Below, in pieces: positions 35,037-46,943 of a DNA stretch of 64,000 nucleotides. The stretch covers positions 80,951,495 to 81,015,494 of the forward strand of contig JALGPY010000005.1 of NCBI GenBank assembly GCA_023055425.1. The letters are read 5' to 3'. The translations under genes and the position numbers were made by a program. The notes under the pieces were generated by a model that was not told the DNA's origin, did no database searches, and saw only the letters and a program-made list of their open reading frames with translations. The DNA is from Linanthus parryae (lineage: Eukaryota; Streptophyta; Magnoliopsida; Ericales; Polemoniaceae). Position 1 is the first letter of the stretch. Each line of letters begins with the position of its first letter.

Positions 35037-36337
35037 TGTAAGATAAGGTTGTGCAAGGCTTGGAATAGCTCAGCTATTTCAAGGCCTTGAATCAGCTTTC
35101 AAAGCCTTGAATCAGTTTCAGAGGCTTGAAAATAGTTTAGCTATTTTCAATGCCTTGAAACTGGATTCAAAGCCTTGAAACTGCTTAACCTATGTGAACA
35201 CTCTCAGGGGGAGTTTTCTGCAAACTCTCAGAGTTGATTCCCTTTCTATATCTCATATGTGTGATTCATTGTTATTTGATGATGAAAGACAAATTTTTCT
35301 AACATATTTTGATCATAGAATATCATCTATTTGACCTTGATATTGCAGGTAATTTTGTTTCCAATATTTGCAGGATTATTTCCTAAATTGAATTTGTGCA
35401 GATTTGGAAATAGTTGGACATTTTGATCCTGTGATCAATCAGAGACTTACGACAGCTTCTCAGAGTGTTTATAGACAATATATCTGAAGATGGTGATCAA
35501 CTATCCGTTGGAGAAAGCTGTTAAAGAGAGTCAAAGCTGTTTCCTACAAAATAGGAAGTTGTTGCTGAAAATCTGGGAAGATTTCCAAAGCTTCAAACAG
35601 TTTGAATAGAGCTCAATTTGAAGCAACAAAATAAGAGACTCAAGGGGAAAAAAGCAAGAGACAAGTTTCTGGATTGACATAGCACCAAAGAAGAACATCA
35701 AACTCTCAATCCATTCCACAGAAGTTCACGACATCTTCATTGCAGTTTTTCATTCTAAGTGTACTTCTATTTTGAGCTGTATTGGTAGATCATTTTTGTA
35801 TTTTCTCTACATCTATTCTCAAGTATTTTTCAAAGTGAACAATAGAGAATTCTTAGTTAATCAGTTAGCTAGAGAAGGTACAAGACATGTTAGTGAAAAC
35901 CACAAGCTGTAACAGAGTAAGGAAACTCTCCGGGCTTGAGTTCTAGGGCTTAGCTTTTGATTAATAAGAATTGAGTTAAAAATCCTGTAGGGATCTAATC
36001 CCTGAGGTAGAGAAGTAGGTTCAAGTGGAATGAACTTTATAAATCACTTGTCACTTTCATTTACATTTTATTCCTTTTAATAGTTTTTGCATCACACAAT
36101 ATTGTCTGTTTTTCAAGGGTTTGAACTTGTTTTCAAGGCCTTGAAAAAGGCTTACTTGCTTTAAACTTTCTGCATCTTCTCCAAGGGCTTGACTAGTTGT
36201 CAAGGCCTTGAACTTCATTGTTTGCACAATTTTTCATCTCCCTAGCATTTTTTGCAAAAAGTTAGTATACTCTATTCAAACCCCCCCCCCCTCTAGAGTA
36301 TCTTAGTTGCATTAACATCTGCATACTCACACTTTCT
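35037..36337 (+). repeat. Sirevirus 3' LTR
   Basis: 1301 bp; ends TTTCT where the 5' LTR ends TTTCA, so the terminal CA is mutated. Followed by the target duplication GGTGC. Confidence 0.93.
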
Positions 36338-36342
36338 GGTGC

Positions 36343-36999
36343 CATCAGGTGGCGTTTTCGTCCTACGTGAACATCTCGGGCGAATATTTCAGAAAATGTT
36401 CTCCCATGATAAAACTATGGTGTGATGGGTCTTGTCTCTTTGTGATTTTTCAAATTACTTGTCGTTTTACTTTACAGTTATCCTTAGCATCAAAATTTAT
36501 CTTTATGCTTTCTATTGTTTAAATAGATTAGATCTTATTACATTGTTATTTATCTATTCTGTTAAGAAGCAAGACCATTCTATTGGCTATAGGTTTTAGT
36601 AGTATTCCGCTGTGAGATTTGTTGGTATAGATTAGTGAACACACTCGTAGTCATGTTCTAGTTGTCGTCTAACGAACAATACATCCACTCCCTGTAGATA
36701 TCTCTTTCTCTATGTGGTGTACTATGTTTATATGTGTGTATCCTTGAACCAAAGGTACGAGTCTATTAATATCCCAATGTTGTAATAGTAATGGCGGTTA
36801 CATTGGTCGCTTGCCCACTAGGAAACAAATAAAAAAATGAATAGCTTTGGCACCATACCAAAGCACTCGGCATCACCGCCAAATTCATGGAAGCAATTCC
36901 ATACTACTATATCACCAATTTCTTAGGCTTATTATTACATGCTTCGACCCTAAAACTCTCCCCCTCCAATCCCAATAGGTGGAGGAATGCTACTGAAAC
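36343..36999. other. Unassigned sequence between Sirevirus and Copia remnant
   Basis: No gene recognised. The part next to the Sirevirus was joined to 12650 before that insertion. The part toward 37000 lies 3' of the minus-strand Copia RNase H, where its 3' LTR would be expected, but no LTR end could be recognised. Confidence 0.3.
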
Positions 37000-37323
37000 T
37001 ACTTACTCGGAGCCCATCCCAGTCACGCCTCTGCAAAACTCGACTTGTCCCTAGTCACCACATTTTTCAGCATGTCCAACAGATCAAAGTGAATCATTTT
37101 AGTTGCATCAACTGCTTCTCCATCACTTCGCGTATCCAGTGATAACGAACATCAATTCGAATTGTGCAAAAATGATACATGGAATTCTTGCTCAAGTCCA
37201 AAGTGCTTTGTCTATCACAATAAATCATGTACTCGTCTCGCTTCAAATCCATCTCTTGGAGATTTCACTTCATCCATAACGTCCTTTTTCCATCTTCAGC
37301 AGTAGCAATGTTCTTGGCCCCAG
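37000..37323 (-). pseudogene. Tork/Tnt1-like Copia RNase H, 3' end of pol
   Basis: On the minus strand: GKRTLWMK, then DLSKNSMYHF, TIRIDVRYHWIREVMEKQL and ML-KNVVTRDK, the C-terminal RNase H blocks of Copia elements. Several stops are present. It is the continuation of the Copia pol at 46944-48902; the two pieces are now separated by Tat copy E, and about 45 bp of coding sequence between SWQ and the IATAEDGK block is missing. Confidence 0.75.
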
Positions 37324-37928
37324 TTTTGAATAGATTGGCGAAAATCTCTTATAGATTATTTGAAGGACGATATTCTTCCAGAAGATAAAAAGGAGATGGA
37401 AAAGCTAAACAGAAGGGCATGCATATATGTTTTTCAATAAAATTTGCTATGGCAAAAAGGGTTCGAAGGAAATTTGCTCAGATGCCTAAATGGACAAGGA
37501 ATTCAGGAAGTCATGGAGTTATCCCATAAAGTTGAACATCAGGGAGGTGCGAAACTCTGAAGACTGCTTTTAACTCTTAGCTATTTTTGGCCAACTATGG
37601 AAGCTGATTGTCGTGAGAAAGTCAAACGGTGCCAACAATGTTAATTTAATGGGAATCTTGTGCAGACCCCTACTGTTGACTTACATGCATTAGGGACTCA
37701 TTGGCCATTCCATACATGAGCCCTCGATTTTATTGATCACATTAGTCCCGCATCTCATGGAAATCAGTTTATTTAAACTCGTAGAGAGAAATTTATTAAA
37801 TGAGTGGAGGCGATTCCCCTCAAGGTGGCAAACGCATTATCAGTTGTACAGTTTATCCAAGAAAACATCATTTATCCCTTTGGGATTCCCAATACCATTT
37901 TTCTAACAATGGTACACCTTTCGTGAAT

Positions 37929-38267
37929 TGCTGAGAAGTCCCACATCGGACATTCAAGAATAAAAAACATAACTAATAAGTTCCCTAGGCTACTCCCCTC
38001 ATTACAAATTAATTTTGACGTAACCCCATGGATTCTTACATGGTATCAGAGCCTGATTCCACACACGTGAATAGTCTAACAACCCACGTGCTCACCGCCA
38101 CCCGCAGGCGAAAGATCCACGTGTAGGCCAAAGATTCCCACATGTTAGGGGGCGTGTTGAGAAGTCCCACATCGGACATCAAAGAAGAAAAAACATCACT
38201 AATAAGTATCATGGGCTACTCCCCTCATTGTCAATTGATTTTGAGGTGGAACGCGTGGATTCTTACG
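37929..38267 (+). mobile_element. TRIM element 1, 339 bp
   Basis: Two LTRs of 112 and 113 bp (37929-38040, 38155-38267) starting TGCTGAGAAG / TGTTGAGAAG and containing GTCCCACATCGGACAT. A tRNA-Met primer site TGGTATCAGAGC follows at 38041-38052, and a polypurine tract TTAGGGGGCG precedes the second LTR. TGAAT duplicates flank it (37924-37928, 38268-38272). No coding capacity, as in all TRIMs. Confidence 0.88.
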
Positions 38268-38561
38268 TGAATCGTCAAGTTGTAGCAAAATAAATGGAGC
38301 ATAATATCAGACAGGTCTTCTCGACGCCTTATTATCCAAAAGAAAATGGTCAAGTCGAAGCCATGAATAAGACGCTCCTCAAAATACTAAGAAAAATGGT
38401 CGAAATGATCACAAGAAATGGGCAGATTGTATTAGCACTGCATTATGCGCGCATCGCACGCACGTCACCAAGAACTCCTACATGAGCCTCTCCTTTCTTG
38501 CTTTGCTATGGGGCTGAAGAAGTGGTACCAACTGAGATTAAGATTAATTAAGCAAGTCTTG

Positions 38562-40029
38562 TGAAAGTTTGTAATGCAAGTAAATAAACAGGATCTAATA
38601 CTCTAGAAGGGGGGGTGAATAGAGTATGAAAACTTTTTGATAAAAAACTAGTCTTTTGAAACTTCAAGAAAATGTGCAGTTGAAATCTCAAAGCTTGGGA
38701 AAAGATTTGAAAAGCTAGAGATACAACTGCTAGAAAACAGTAGCTTCAAAGCTTTGAGATTGGAAATTCTCCAAAGCTTTGGAGTTACTTATTTTGAACT
38801 GATAATTAACAGATATGACAAGCAATAAAGTGAGGCACAAGAACACAAGGATTTTTACAGAGTTCAGTCACAATTGGACCTAGTCTCTGCCTGAGGGATC
38901 TAAACCTCCAATATTTAGCCCTAGATCTCAAGCCTAAGTGAGCTACCTTACACTTATACAGCTTGTGGTTCCCAACATATCTAGTACCAGCTACAACCTG
39001 TTGAAACAATAAGAAACTTTTTGTTGTTCACTTGAACAACTAAACTTATAAGTTTTGAAGTTTAGAAACAAGAATGAATATAACAGATTCAATACAAGTT
39101 GAAGAACACAGAAGATATAAGCAGATGAAGCTTGGAAGTGTTCTTCAGATTTGATGGATGATCTTCTCCTCTTGCAGGGTTGATTGGCCTGATTGCTTGA
39201 AGAGTTGTGTAATTTCATCTCCCACGTATGAAAATCTCTTCAAACTCTGTTGAACAGCCTCTCTCTGCGTCTCTTTTTGAAATTCGAACTCCAGCTTTTA
39301 TCAACAACCTGCAACTACTTGAGAGATTTAAGGAACTTAATTCCTACAAATCCTCTCCCTGAGATGCTTCTTTCAACAACTATGTTTGAATAGATTTTGA
39401 CTTTGGTTATGGACGTTTGGACGACCAAAAATTCGGCACAATATCAACCACAAAGATCAAAAAAGATCTAGACAAATTAGCCACACAAAATATGATCTGT
39501 TAGACAGACAGTTCCTGCATAAACCCTAGCTAATTTTTCCTTTAATAAAATCCAATATAAATAGCCACATGTTTATATAATTGTAAGATAAGATAGATAA
39601 CATAATAAGAAGTTAAATTAACTCCAAATACAATTATGAATCCATCAAACTCATCATGCACACATAATTTAGTTAAGCTGTTCAGAATATAAAAGCAATC
39701 TCAAAAGCTTTGGAGCTTTGATTGCCAGTTCATATGAATGAACTTTAAAGCTGAATCCTGCAATCTGCAAAACCAATTCAATCAAAACAAAGACTCAATA
39801 ATATTTATTAAAGACAATAGTGAATGATTAAATCACCACTCAATCCAATCTCCAAGCATGCAATAACAGAAACTGTTAAGAATAATAAACAATTAGCACA
39901 AGCAAATAGTATCTCAAATCTTTGAAACTTTGAGACTTTAACAGTTCTGATCCTTTTGGCCTTCATCATCAAAGATAAAACTCCCCCTGAGTTTGTAAAC
40001 ACATTCATGCTCAAGAGCTTGAACTATCA
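38562..40029 (-). mobile_element. Solo LTR of a Sirevirus related to the one at 12651
   Basis: 1468 bp in reverse orientation. On the minus strand it starts TGATAGTTCAAG, includes CTCAGGGGGAGTTTT and TTTGATGATGAA in the same order as the 12651 LTR, and ends with CTCTAGAGTATT-like and GCATTACAAACTTTCA blocks matching that LTR's 3' end. Near-identical pentamers flank it (TCTTG 38557-38561, ACTTG 40030-40034). No internal region, so it arose by LTR-LTR recombination. Confidence 0.82.
38740..38785. repeat. AAAGCTTT-core palindromes in the solo LTR
   Basis: TTCAAAGCTTTGAG and the perfect 16-mer CTCCAAAGCTTTGGAG, about 25 bp apart. They occupy the LTR position where the 12651 element has TTCAAGGCCTTGAA copies near its 3' end. 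Confidence 0.75.
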
Positions 40030-40534
40030 ACTTGCCTTTACCACCCTATATGAGAATCAGCGAGATCACGATCTCATTTTAGTGGAGGAAAAAGGTGAGC
40101 AAGCCAAGAGATCGAATACGCGATACAAAGAGAGGATTGCAATAGCTTACAATAAAACAGTTCAACCACGAGATTTTGCTGTTGGAGACTTGATTCTGCG
40201 AGCATCTGATCACTGCATGCGTGAAACTACTCATACCAAATTTGCTGCTAATTGGGAAGGCCCATTTGAAGTAAAAGAAATTTTTGACAGTGGCTATTGC
40301 ACAATTCTAATATGTGGTGGGAATGCTACCACACCCAATCCTATCAACATGCGATGGCTTAAGAAATATCATCCTTGGTATTTATTTCACTCTATGTATG
40401 TATTTTACTTATTTCCTCCCATAAGAGGAACATGGTTAATGATAACGACTCTACCCTATGATGGATCGATTATCAATATTTCCTTGTGTTAATTATTAGG
40501 CTTTTGCTTTTATCTTTTATGTTTATCATTCACG

Positions 40535-41040
40535 TAGTCAAGCTAGATAGCAGCAAATGCGAGTATCTTTATAAAGAATATATGTTTAGATAGCAGCAAA
40601 TGTGAATATCTTTGTCAAAGCCTATATGTATTGAAAGCAGCAAATACGAATATCTACATAAAGCCTATCTCTTTAGATAGTAGTAATATTTGTCAAAATA
40701 TGCCCTAAAGCCTATCTTTTTAGATAGCAACAGCTTTCGATAAAAGCTTATATGTTTAGATAGCAACAAATGCGAATCTATCAAAACAAAGTCTATCTTT
40801 CTAGATAGAAGCAAATGCGACAACTCTTTACTCAACACTGATCTGTTTAGACAGCATCGAAATTTGAATGATGATTCATCGCTGACCTGTTTAGACAACA
40901 GCATACACTATATTAAGATCACTAAAAGTTTATATGTTCAAATAACAACAAACACTGAGATTCTATTCAAACAAAAATCATCATTCATATTCGAATTCAT
41001 TGTAATTCTATTCAAACGACAATCATCACTCATATTCGAC
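40535..41040. repeat. Decayed tandem array of copy E
   Basis: Irregular repeats of about 50 bp, each with a GCCTATCT...AGATAGCA dyad followed by GCAAATGCGA. The same core builds the clean 54-bp array at 55150-55900. It lies between the integrase 3' end and the antisense gene 3' end, as in copy H. Confidence 0.75.
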
Positions 41041-41139
41041 GTTCAAAAAGTAAGAATTACTTGATTCTTCATCAGAAAATCAAGAAAGAAACAAAAGAAA
41101 AGCACTAATTGTTTTATGATTGGCCAACCAATACTATTA

Positions 41140-44100
41140 AATTTGCTCAAATAAATCATTGTCAAGTGAATCTTGAGCTTCAATCTTGAAAGAATACTTC
41201 TCGACTGCAGCAATGAATATCTTCTGCTTTTCATAGCTCATCTTCAATTCAGTAAATTGCTCTATAGCTCTTGTTATCGCTTGTTTCTTCTATTTCAATT
41301 GAGAACGCTTCATATTGAGATCTTGATATGCAAACTTGCAGTAAACAGAATTGTGAATTTTCATGCATCTTTGAACGAGGAAATCTAGATCGAGTTTTCC
41401 TTGAGAAACAAATTTGCACATGCTTAACAGACTCCAGAAAATGCTTCGCATTTGCAACATAAATTTTTAATAAAGTGGTTTCAAACATCTGCCCCAAAAT
41501 ACTTTCTAAATCATTCAAGAAATTTCCTCTCTCTTGGTAACAATTCCATTTCCTTCACGAAGGTTTTGGGATATGAAAGTTGTATCTTCATAAGCCAGCT
41601 CAAAGAAGATTGCTTTATACCTGCATATAAGTCTAATTAAAATCGATGCATTATGCATATACAATGAATCACTAATATCATGTATTCCATATGATACATG
41701 TTCCTTCGATAATTTGTCGGAGTGAAGGAATTTGCAAAGGCACTACTTGGCTACTTGAGCTAGCTTATTGAGGCGCTGTTTGGCTGTTTATCGCAGCTGC
41801 TTGCTGAGTTCGCAGTTGCTCGTCTAAAAAAGTTTCTTTTTCATCATAATCCTCAGGGATGGAAATTGTCTCATTACTCACAATTGTCGCAGCTGCTTGC
41901 GAACCCCATATACTCCATGAGTTGGGAAGTAATGATGTATCCAAAATTTCACTTGAAGTGCGATTCTCATCATGCAAATCTTCATTAGCAAACCCAGGAA
42001 GGGATAAACCATCACTTACGGACCTCACGCTAATGCCTTCAGAAGAGGCCACTTTCCTTAATGCAGGAGCATTACTTGGATTCTCGCAACATGAGCTGTT
42101 CTTTCAAGAGTTTGAGTTGTCCTTTCTTGAGCTTCAACCGTTACCGTGGGTGTGTTGAAACTCGAAGAAGCATTTTGTGGTTGTTCATTAGCATTCACAT
42201 TTTGACCATCTGTATTAGTTGTCTCTCGTGGTGTTAAATGAGTAGCCTCTCCCTCTGATGCCAAATTAGTTATTTCCCTTGAAGGCAGTAGATCTCCTTC
42301 ATTCGACTCTCTTTCTTGCTCGATATTATCAGGACTTCTTTGATCTGCACATTGTTCTTCGATTTCGATAATTTGTTCTCTTTAAAGCAAATAAATGACC
42401 TCAATTCGTTCAGCATCGATTGGGGGTTGCTCTCCTGGCACTTGCACCTCCTTTGTCTAAGCTGGTTGCTCAAACATCATTACATCTCCAGAAGGATTCT
42501 CTGTAATGATTTCAAAAGCACGTACAGTAACATGTTGAACTGGATTCATTGATGAGGATCTGCGAACAATGCACAAGTTATAATATATCATATACATAAC
42601 ATGAGCGCGATATTTCATGAGTATATGCATATTTTATACATGGATTTATTCGATCATGCATTTCAACATCAACCACTTGTTCATGAACTTCATTTCCTGC
42701 CAATCAATTTATGTTTATTTATGCACTTGATGATTCATATTTTAATACTGTAAAATATGAACTTGTAAAAGCACCTCCACATTCATATGGGATTGCATCT
42801 CCACATTCATATGGGATGTCAACATGATCAGTATGCTAGAGATTATCATCAATTCCTTTAAAAAGAGCTTGACCTGATTATATGCAAAGTATTATTATAA
42901 TGATTTATATATGACAAATCAAACATTTATAATCTTGATTTACATTTCCGACCTGATGTTTCTCCGCATTGGTTCACAAAACATTGATGAATATTATGTT
43001 TAGATATCCCATGAGATAAAGCTTGAAAGATAAGCTCTTGATGTGTTAAGGCAAATTTGAAAATCGTACCTTATTCACTTGCATCACCAACAATTTATTG
43101 GAAATAAGATTGGGCACAGTGCATTTCTTCAACAACTAGAAGCGAACTCTGCTCTTTTAAACTTTTCCTTAAGTCAAGTTGAACTTCTTCTTTTTCTTAT
43201 TCTTGTCTTTGAAGTTCCTCAGCTTCTTCTTCCATTGTTCTAGACTCTTTGATTGCACCCTCCATATCTTTTTTTCCATCGATATATGCGTGCATGCGAT
43301 CCGTGTTTTCTTCATTCTCTCCTGGAAATGTTTCACTGTATGTCTCTTCTGAATCTATAGAAGACATGTGTTATGATATGTTCAATTTAACGAGACCATG
43401 GAAAATTTGTAAATAACAAAAGGTAGTTACCTTCTTCAACAATAGTCGTATCTGCATTATATGCTACAAAATCTTTAGTGCTAGCTTGTCGATCACTTGC
43501 CAAATTCTTCTTCGCTGGTAACTTGGCCTTGCTCCTGGTTCTTGTCATTGTTGCTGGTGACATCGATTCAGAAAGAACAATTGGATTGTTTCTTGGACGT
43601 TTCACTTGTTTTGTAACCCCTGCATCTGCCGCAGCTACCGAAGGTTCACCAATGCTTTTCTCTTTTTAGGATTTCCATCATCATTCACAATTGTAAGAAT
43701 GAACGCTGCAAGTTCAACGCGAATTCGCTTTTCTATCGTATCATCCATTTTCATTCCAGGTTGTAAAACCACTTTCTATTTTTTATCGATCGAAGATCGT
43801 TGATGATGGTTTTGCTTCGATCGCCAGAGCCGTATCTCCTGAAATAGCACTATAATACAGACCAAATTTATTATTTGAAAATTCATTGTGCGCAATTTAA
43901 TCTATGTTTGAAAATTGTGAAAATCATCAGCATTTTCTTTCCTCTCCTTTAATGAATCCTTTCGAATCGAAGCAATCTTCTATTGTAGAACCAATTCAGG
44001 AGCGAGTAATAACCATACTTACATTCATCTCTAGAATTCACTGATTTGAAAGGATAATCGCCTTTGCGAATTGCAGAGCTTTGCTTGGTTGGAGTCGAAG

Positions 44101-45765
44101 GGACTTTGCAAGCTTATGAATTTTTGCATTCCAAAAAGATACCCAATTAGGTGTCATCTTTCCTTGTCTTTTCCCATCTGGAAGAGTAAAGGGAAGCAAG
44201 GAAATCAATGGAGTAGTGCACTTGCCGTAAATCAACCTTTTATAACAATTTCGCGTTATAGAATCAGGCCAAGAAGAAAATGCTACAGCATCGAAGCCAA
44301 ATTGGGGGCTTACTCGAATCGGGTCATAATCAGCTGTTATGAGTTTATAACTTACACATTCATCATCATATTCAGACAGAGCAGGCAAGGATCCTCTCGC
44401 ACACCAGTTCAGAAATCTGGAATAACATATTCCTCCTTTGGTAATATGCACAGAAGTGGATTTTGTATCACTTGCAGGATACATCTCTGGACGCGAAATA
44501 ATATCATCCAAAACTCTGACGTAAGGCCTAGATTCGAAATAACTGTTATCACCACATATTAAAGACCATGTGCATCTAACGCCTTTCGTCTTGTACCAAC
44601 TCCATGCTCGAGGACCAAGAAGAGTATTCGACGCTTTAGGCGCATCACATAGTTTTACTCTTGTCGGAACAGGTGCATAAAAAGGCCATCTTTCGAATAC
44701 CCACATTGATAGAAATGCGACGTTTACATATGTCAAAACATCAACTCTACCATGTGATTGTTCAGCATGAGTCATAGCCAATCTAGTCGATGATACAAAC
44801 TACCCAAAACCAGAGGCCCTAAAGCTACTTTTTGACCAAGAGAAAGGCAAAATGCAAGTGCGAGTACATGACAGAAAACTCCATCATGAAGACGTCCGTC
44901 TATTAAATATTGTGATAACCATACACAAAGGAAACCACATAATGTATATGCAGAACCCTTTCCCTCTAAAGAAATCTCCGCCTTGGGATTGTCTTGCTGA
45001 ATTTCTTGGGCGATTTTCGTCTTTGCATAGTCACGGAAAAAGTATGTAATCCACCTTGACCAACAATTTTTCGCACCTGTCTTTAAGACCAAGTGTGTTT
45101 CTTCATGATTACTTGAAACCAATCTCGATGCTGTCTTCTTTACTTCTGATATGCACTCTGTCATTTGCTCGAAAAGAGATTTTTTTTCAGAAGTCCTCAA
45201 AGATAAAAGGATCCACAGGTCCCATACAAGGAAGTTCGAGCAGCATCTCTACATCTTCCAGGGTTGGCGCAGCCTCGAAGGTCGCAAAATGGAAGGTGTG
45301 AGTTTTCTTCGAATATATTGAGAAAAGGTTCATCAACATATCATTATCGAGTTTGAGACTTAATCCCTTAGTCACATGAACAACTTCGTATATACCCGCT
45401 TGAGGTAAGGTAACCTCATAATGTTCGAGAGTGTGCTTAGTCCATTCCTCGATCCAATCTAGTTTCTCCATGAAAGTTTGGTGACTGATTTCTATATAAG
45501 GATATAATCCCGCTTCAAGACCAATTCTGTGTGCCTTATTAATACTAACAAGGTCCAACCATCTCTTACTGGTTGTGAAGTCAGAAGTAAATTATCTTTT
45601 TCTGGGGATTTATCAAGAGTTGTTCCTCTAACAGTTGCAAGATAATAGTCTTCACCATTTAAATATGGAGCCTTACGCCATAATTCTTTTGGGGAGATCT
45701 AGTAAATCCTCAGGTTCTCTCGATTTCTTTGACGGAGCCGTGTCTATTATATCAATGTGCATGCA
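41140..45765 (-). pseudogene. Antisense PMD gene of Tat copy E
   Basis: Reads on the minus strand from about ATG 45765 (MHIDIIDTAPSKKSREPEDL). The PMD part covers 45558-44038 in at least three phases and includes KTHTFHFATFEAAPTLEDV, TYFFRDYAK, RYLIDG-type QYLIDGRLHDGVFCHVLAL, LSMWVFERWPFYAP and VSPQFGFDAVAF, all colinear with the gene at 61626-59746. Downstream, homologous pieces appear at 43605-43430 (before a donor GTAACT), 42052-41765 (NSWSIWGSQAAA, matching AWSFWGSQVGNA of copy H) and 41518-41140 (coiled-coil-like). Frameshifts and stops make it non-functional. Intron positions appear shared with copy H. PMD proteins in plants are linked to transposons and to silencing; the role here is unknown. 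Confidence 0.72.
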
Positions 45766-46375
45766 AAATCAGGGACTATGATGAGAAAGAAAAGATTTTG
45801 GTTGTATTGGAAGAACATTCAATCTAAAGGAGAGCTATTTTTGACATACATTCGAGCAAACCCAACATTCAAGTAAAACCAGATTAGAAGAGAGAATTAT
45901 TTCTACAAGCTTTATTATGATTTTTTCGTTATTGATTGATGAAATTTACTGACCTTGATTTGCTTTGGGAACTTCGAGAGCTTGATTAAGAATGTTGAAG
46001 AGAAAATTGAATTCTGAGATCTACAATCTGAGTTCTTCCTCTCCGCACATAGACTCCAAAATCAACAATGGTAAGCAATGAAGAGTCAAATTGATATTTA
46101 TGAAGAGATCTTTGAAGTCACGACTCCTCAGCTTGCTTGAACCTCGGTAACCGACAAGGACGTGTGAATGTGGGCTTTACTCACGTCATGCTATGAATCC
46201 CATTAAGGCCTACTGCACGACTCTACAAAGACCTAAGCAGTCATGGCGTTCGTTTTGGGATCTAGAGTTTATGAGATGAATTTGAATCGTTCGAACGTGC
46301 GCGTGAAAGCCACGCATGGTGAGTATTGCACCTGAATACCACAACATGCGTGGCATACGAGAAAAAGGGGACTAA
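45766..46375. other. Leader/promoter region of antisense gene and polypurine tract, copy E
   Basis: No coding. It ends with the polypurine tract GAAAAAGGGGACTAA (46361-46375). By analogy with copy H the antisense promoter should lie here; no clear TATA box was identified. Confidence 0.4.
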
Positions 46376-46943
46376 TGTAGATAGTGCATTCTATGCATAT
46401 CGATCATCGTCCATGTGACAGTCAGTGATGAAGCTTTATGGTACTCCACTATCACTACATACATATCTCTATGTTCGCGTTTATGAATATGAGGGCCGTG
46501 AGACAGGGTCACCCTCGCATGTAATACATACAGGAGTCAAGTGGTCTAAGTGGCTTGGAGGCTAGAGTAAGGATCTTCGCACGTGACTAGCGGTTATACT
46601 CACGTGCGATCCTTGTCAGTTACCTGAGAGACTTGCGGATCACACGCCTATATATGCAGTCAACCGTACACATGCGAGGCAGTTATATAACCGTCGAATA
46701 CGGTTATATAAATCCTTGTAACTGTTGTCCTACGACCCCTATATATAGAAGGTTTATCTTCTGTTCTAGGTTCGGTTCTTTTGGTTATCATACAATCACT
46801 CTCTCTCTCTCAGACCATTGACAAGGCTTACTCTTACCCTTGAACACTTAGTCTTTTACTCTCTATCTATTGTGTTGTGTGTTCTTGTCTGTTACAGGTA
46901 CACATCCAGGCTTATCCATCAGTATCCATATCCGTTGCGTACA
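46376..46943 (+). repeat. 3' LTR of Tat copy E
   Basis: 568 bp, TGTAGATAGTGCATTC ... GCGTACA. Start and preceding ACTAA match copy H. TATA-like CCTATATATAG at about 46738 fits the LTR promoter. Flanked on the right by ACTGC inside Copia pol; the left duplicate is lost with the 5' end. Confidence 0.75.

Larger units (their letters stand above)
12651..36337 (+). mobile_element. Sirevirus-type Copia LTR retrotransposon, complete but split by an Athila insertion
   Basis: Direct repeats GGTGC (12646-12650 and 36338-36342) flank two LTRs of about 1.3 kb that start TGTAAGAT. Order: 5' LTR, tRNA-Met-type primer site, gag with two zinc knuckles, protease, integrase, reverse transcriptase, RNase H, a long region with an extra ORF, polypurine tract, 3' LTR. 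Integrase before RT defines Copia. The extra third ORF, long gag with coiled-coil part and repeated polypurine motifs fit Sireviruses. Without the 13.5-kb Athila insertion the element is about 10.2 kb. The reading frames are broken. Confidence 0.9.
37324..40495 (+). pseudogene. Tat-type integrase of copy E, split by two insertions
   Basis: Pieces: 37324-37928 (zinc-binding His and Cys, CQQC, then the first core strand WALDFI or similar, TKWVEAIPLK-like block), 38268-38561 (second half of the core with STPYYPKENGQVEA) and 40030-40495 (C-terminal part with QRDHDLILVEEK, GDLILRASDHCMRE and KFAANWEGPFEV). All align with the integrase at 54140-54927. Multiple stops and frame changes are present in the first piece. 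Between the pieces lie a TRIM and a solo LTR with their target duplications. Confidence 0.8.
37324..46943 (+). mobile_element. Tat-type Gypsy element (copy E), 5'-truncated
   Basis: Begins abruptly in the RNase H-integrase linker (YLKDDILPEDKKEMEKL), so 5' LTR, gag, protease and RT are lost. It continues through integrase, a decayed tandem array and the antisense PMD gene to a polypurine tract and 3' LTR, in the order of copy H (50443-62420). It sits inside Copia RNase H sequence, and carries two later insertions (37929-38267 and 38562-40029). Confidence 0.8.
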
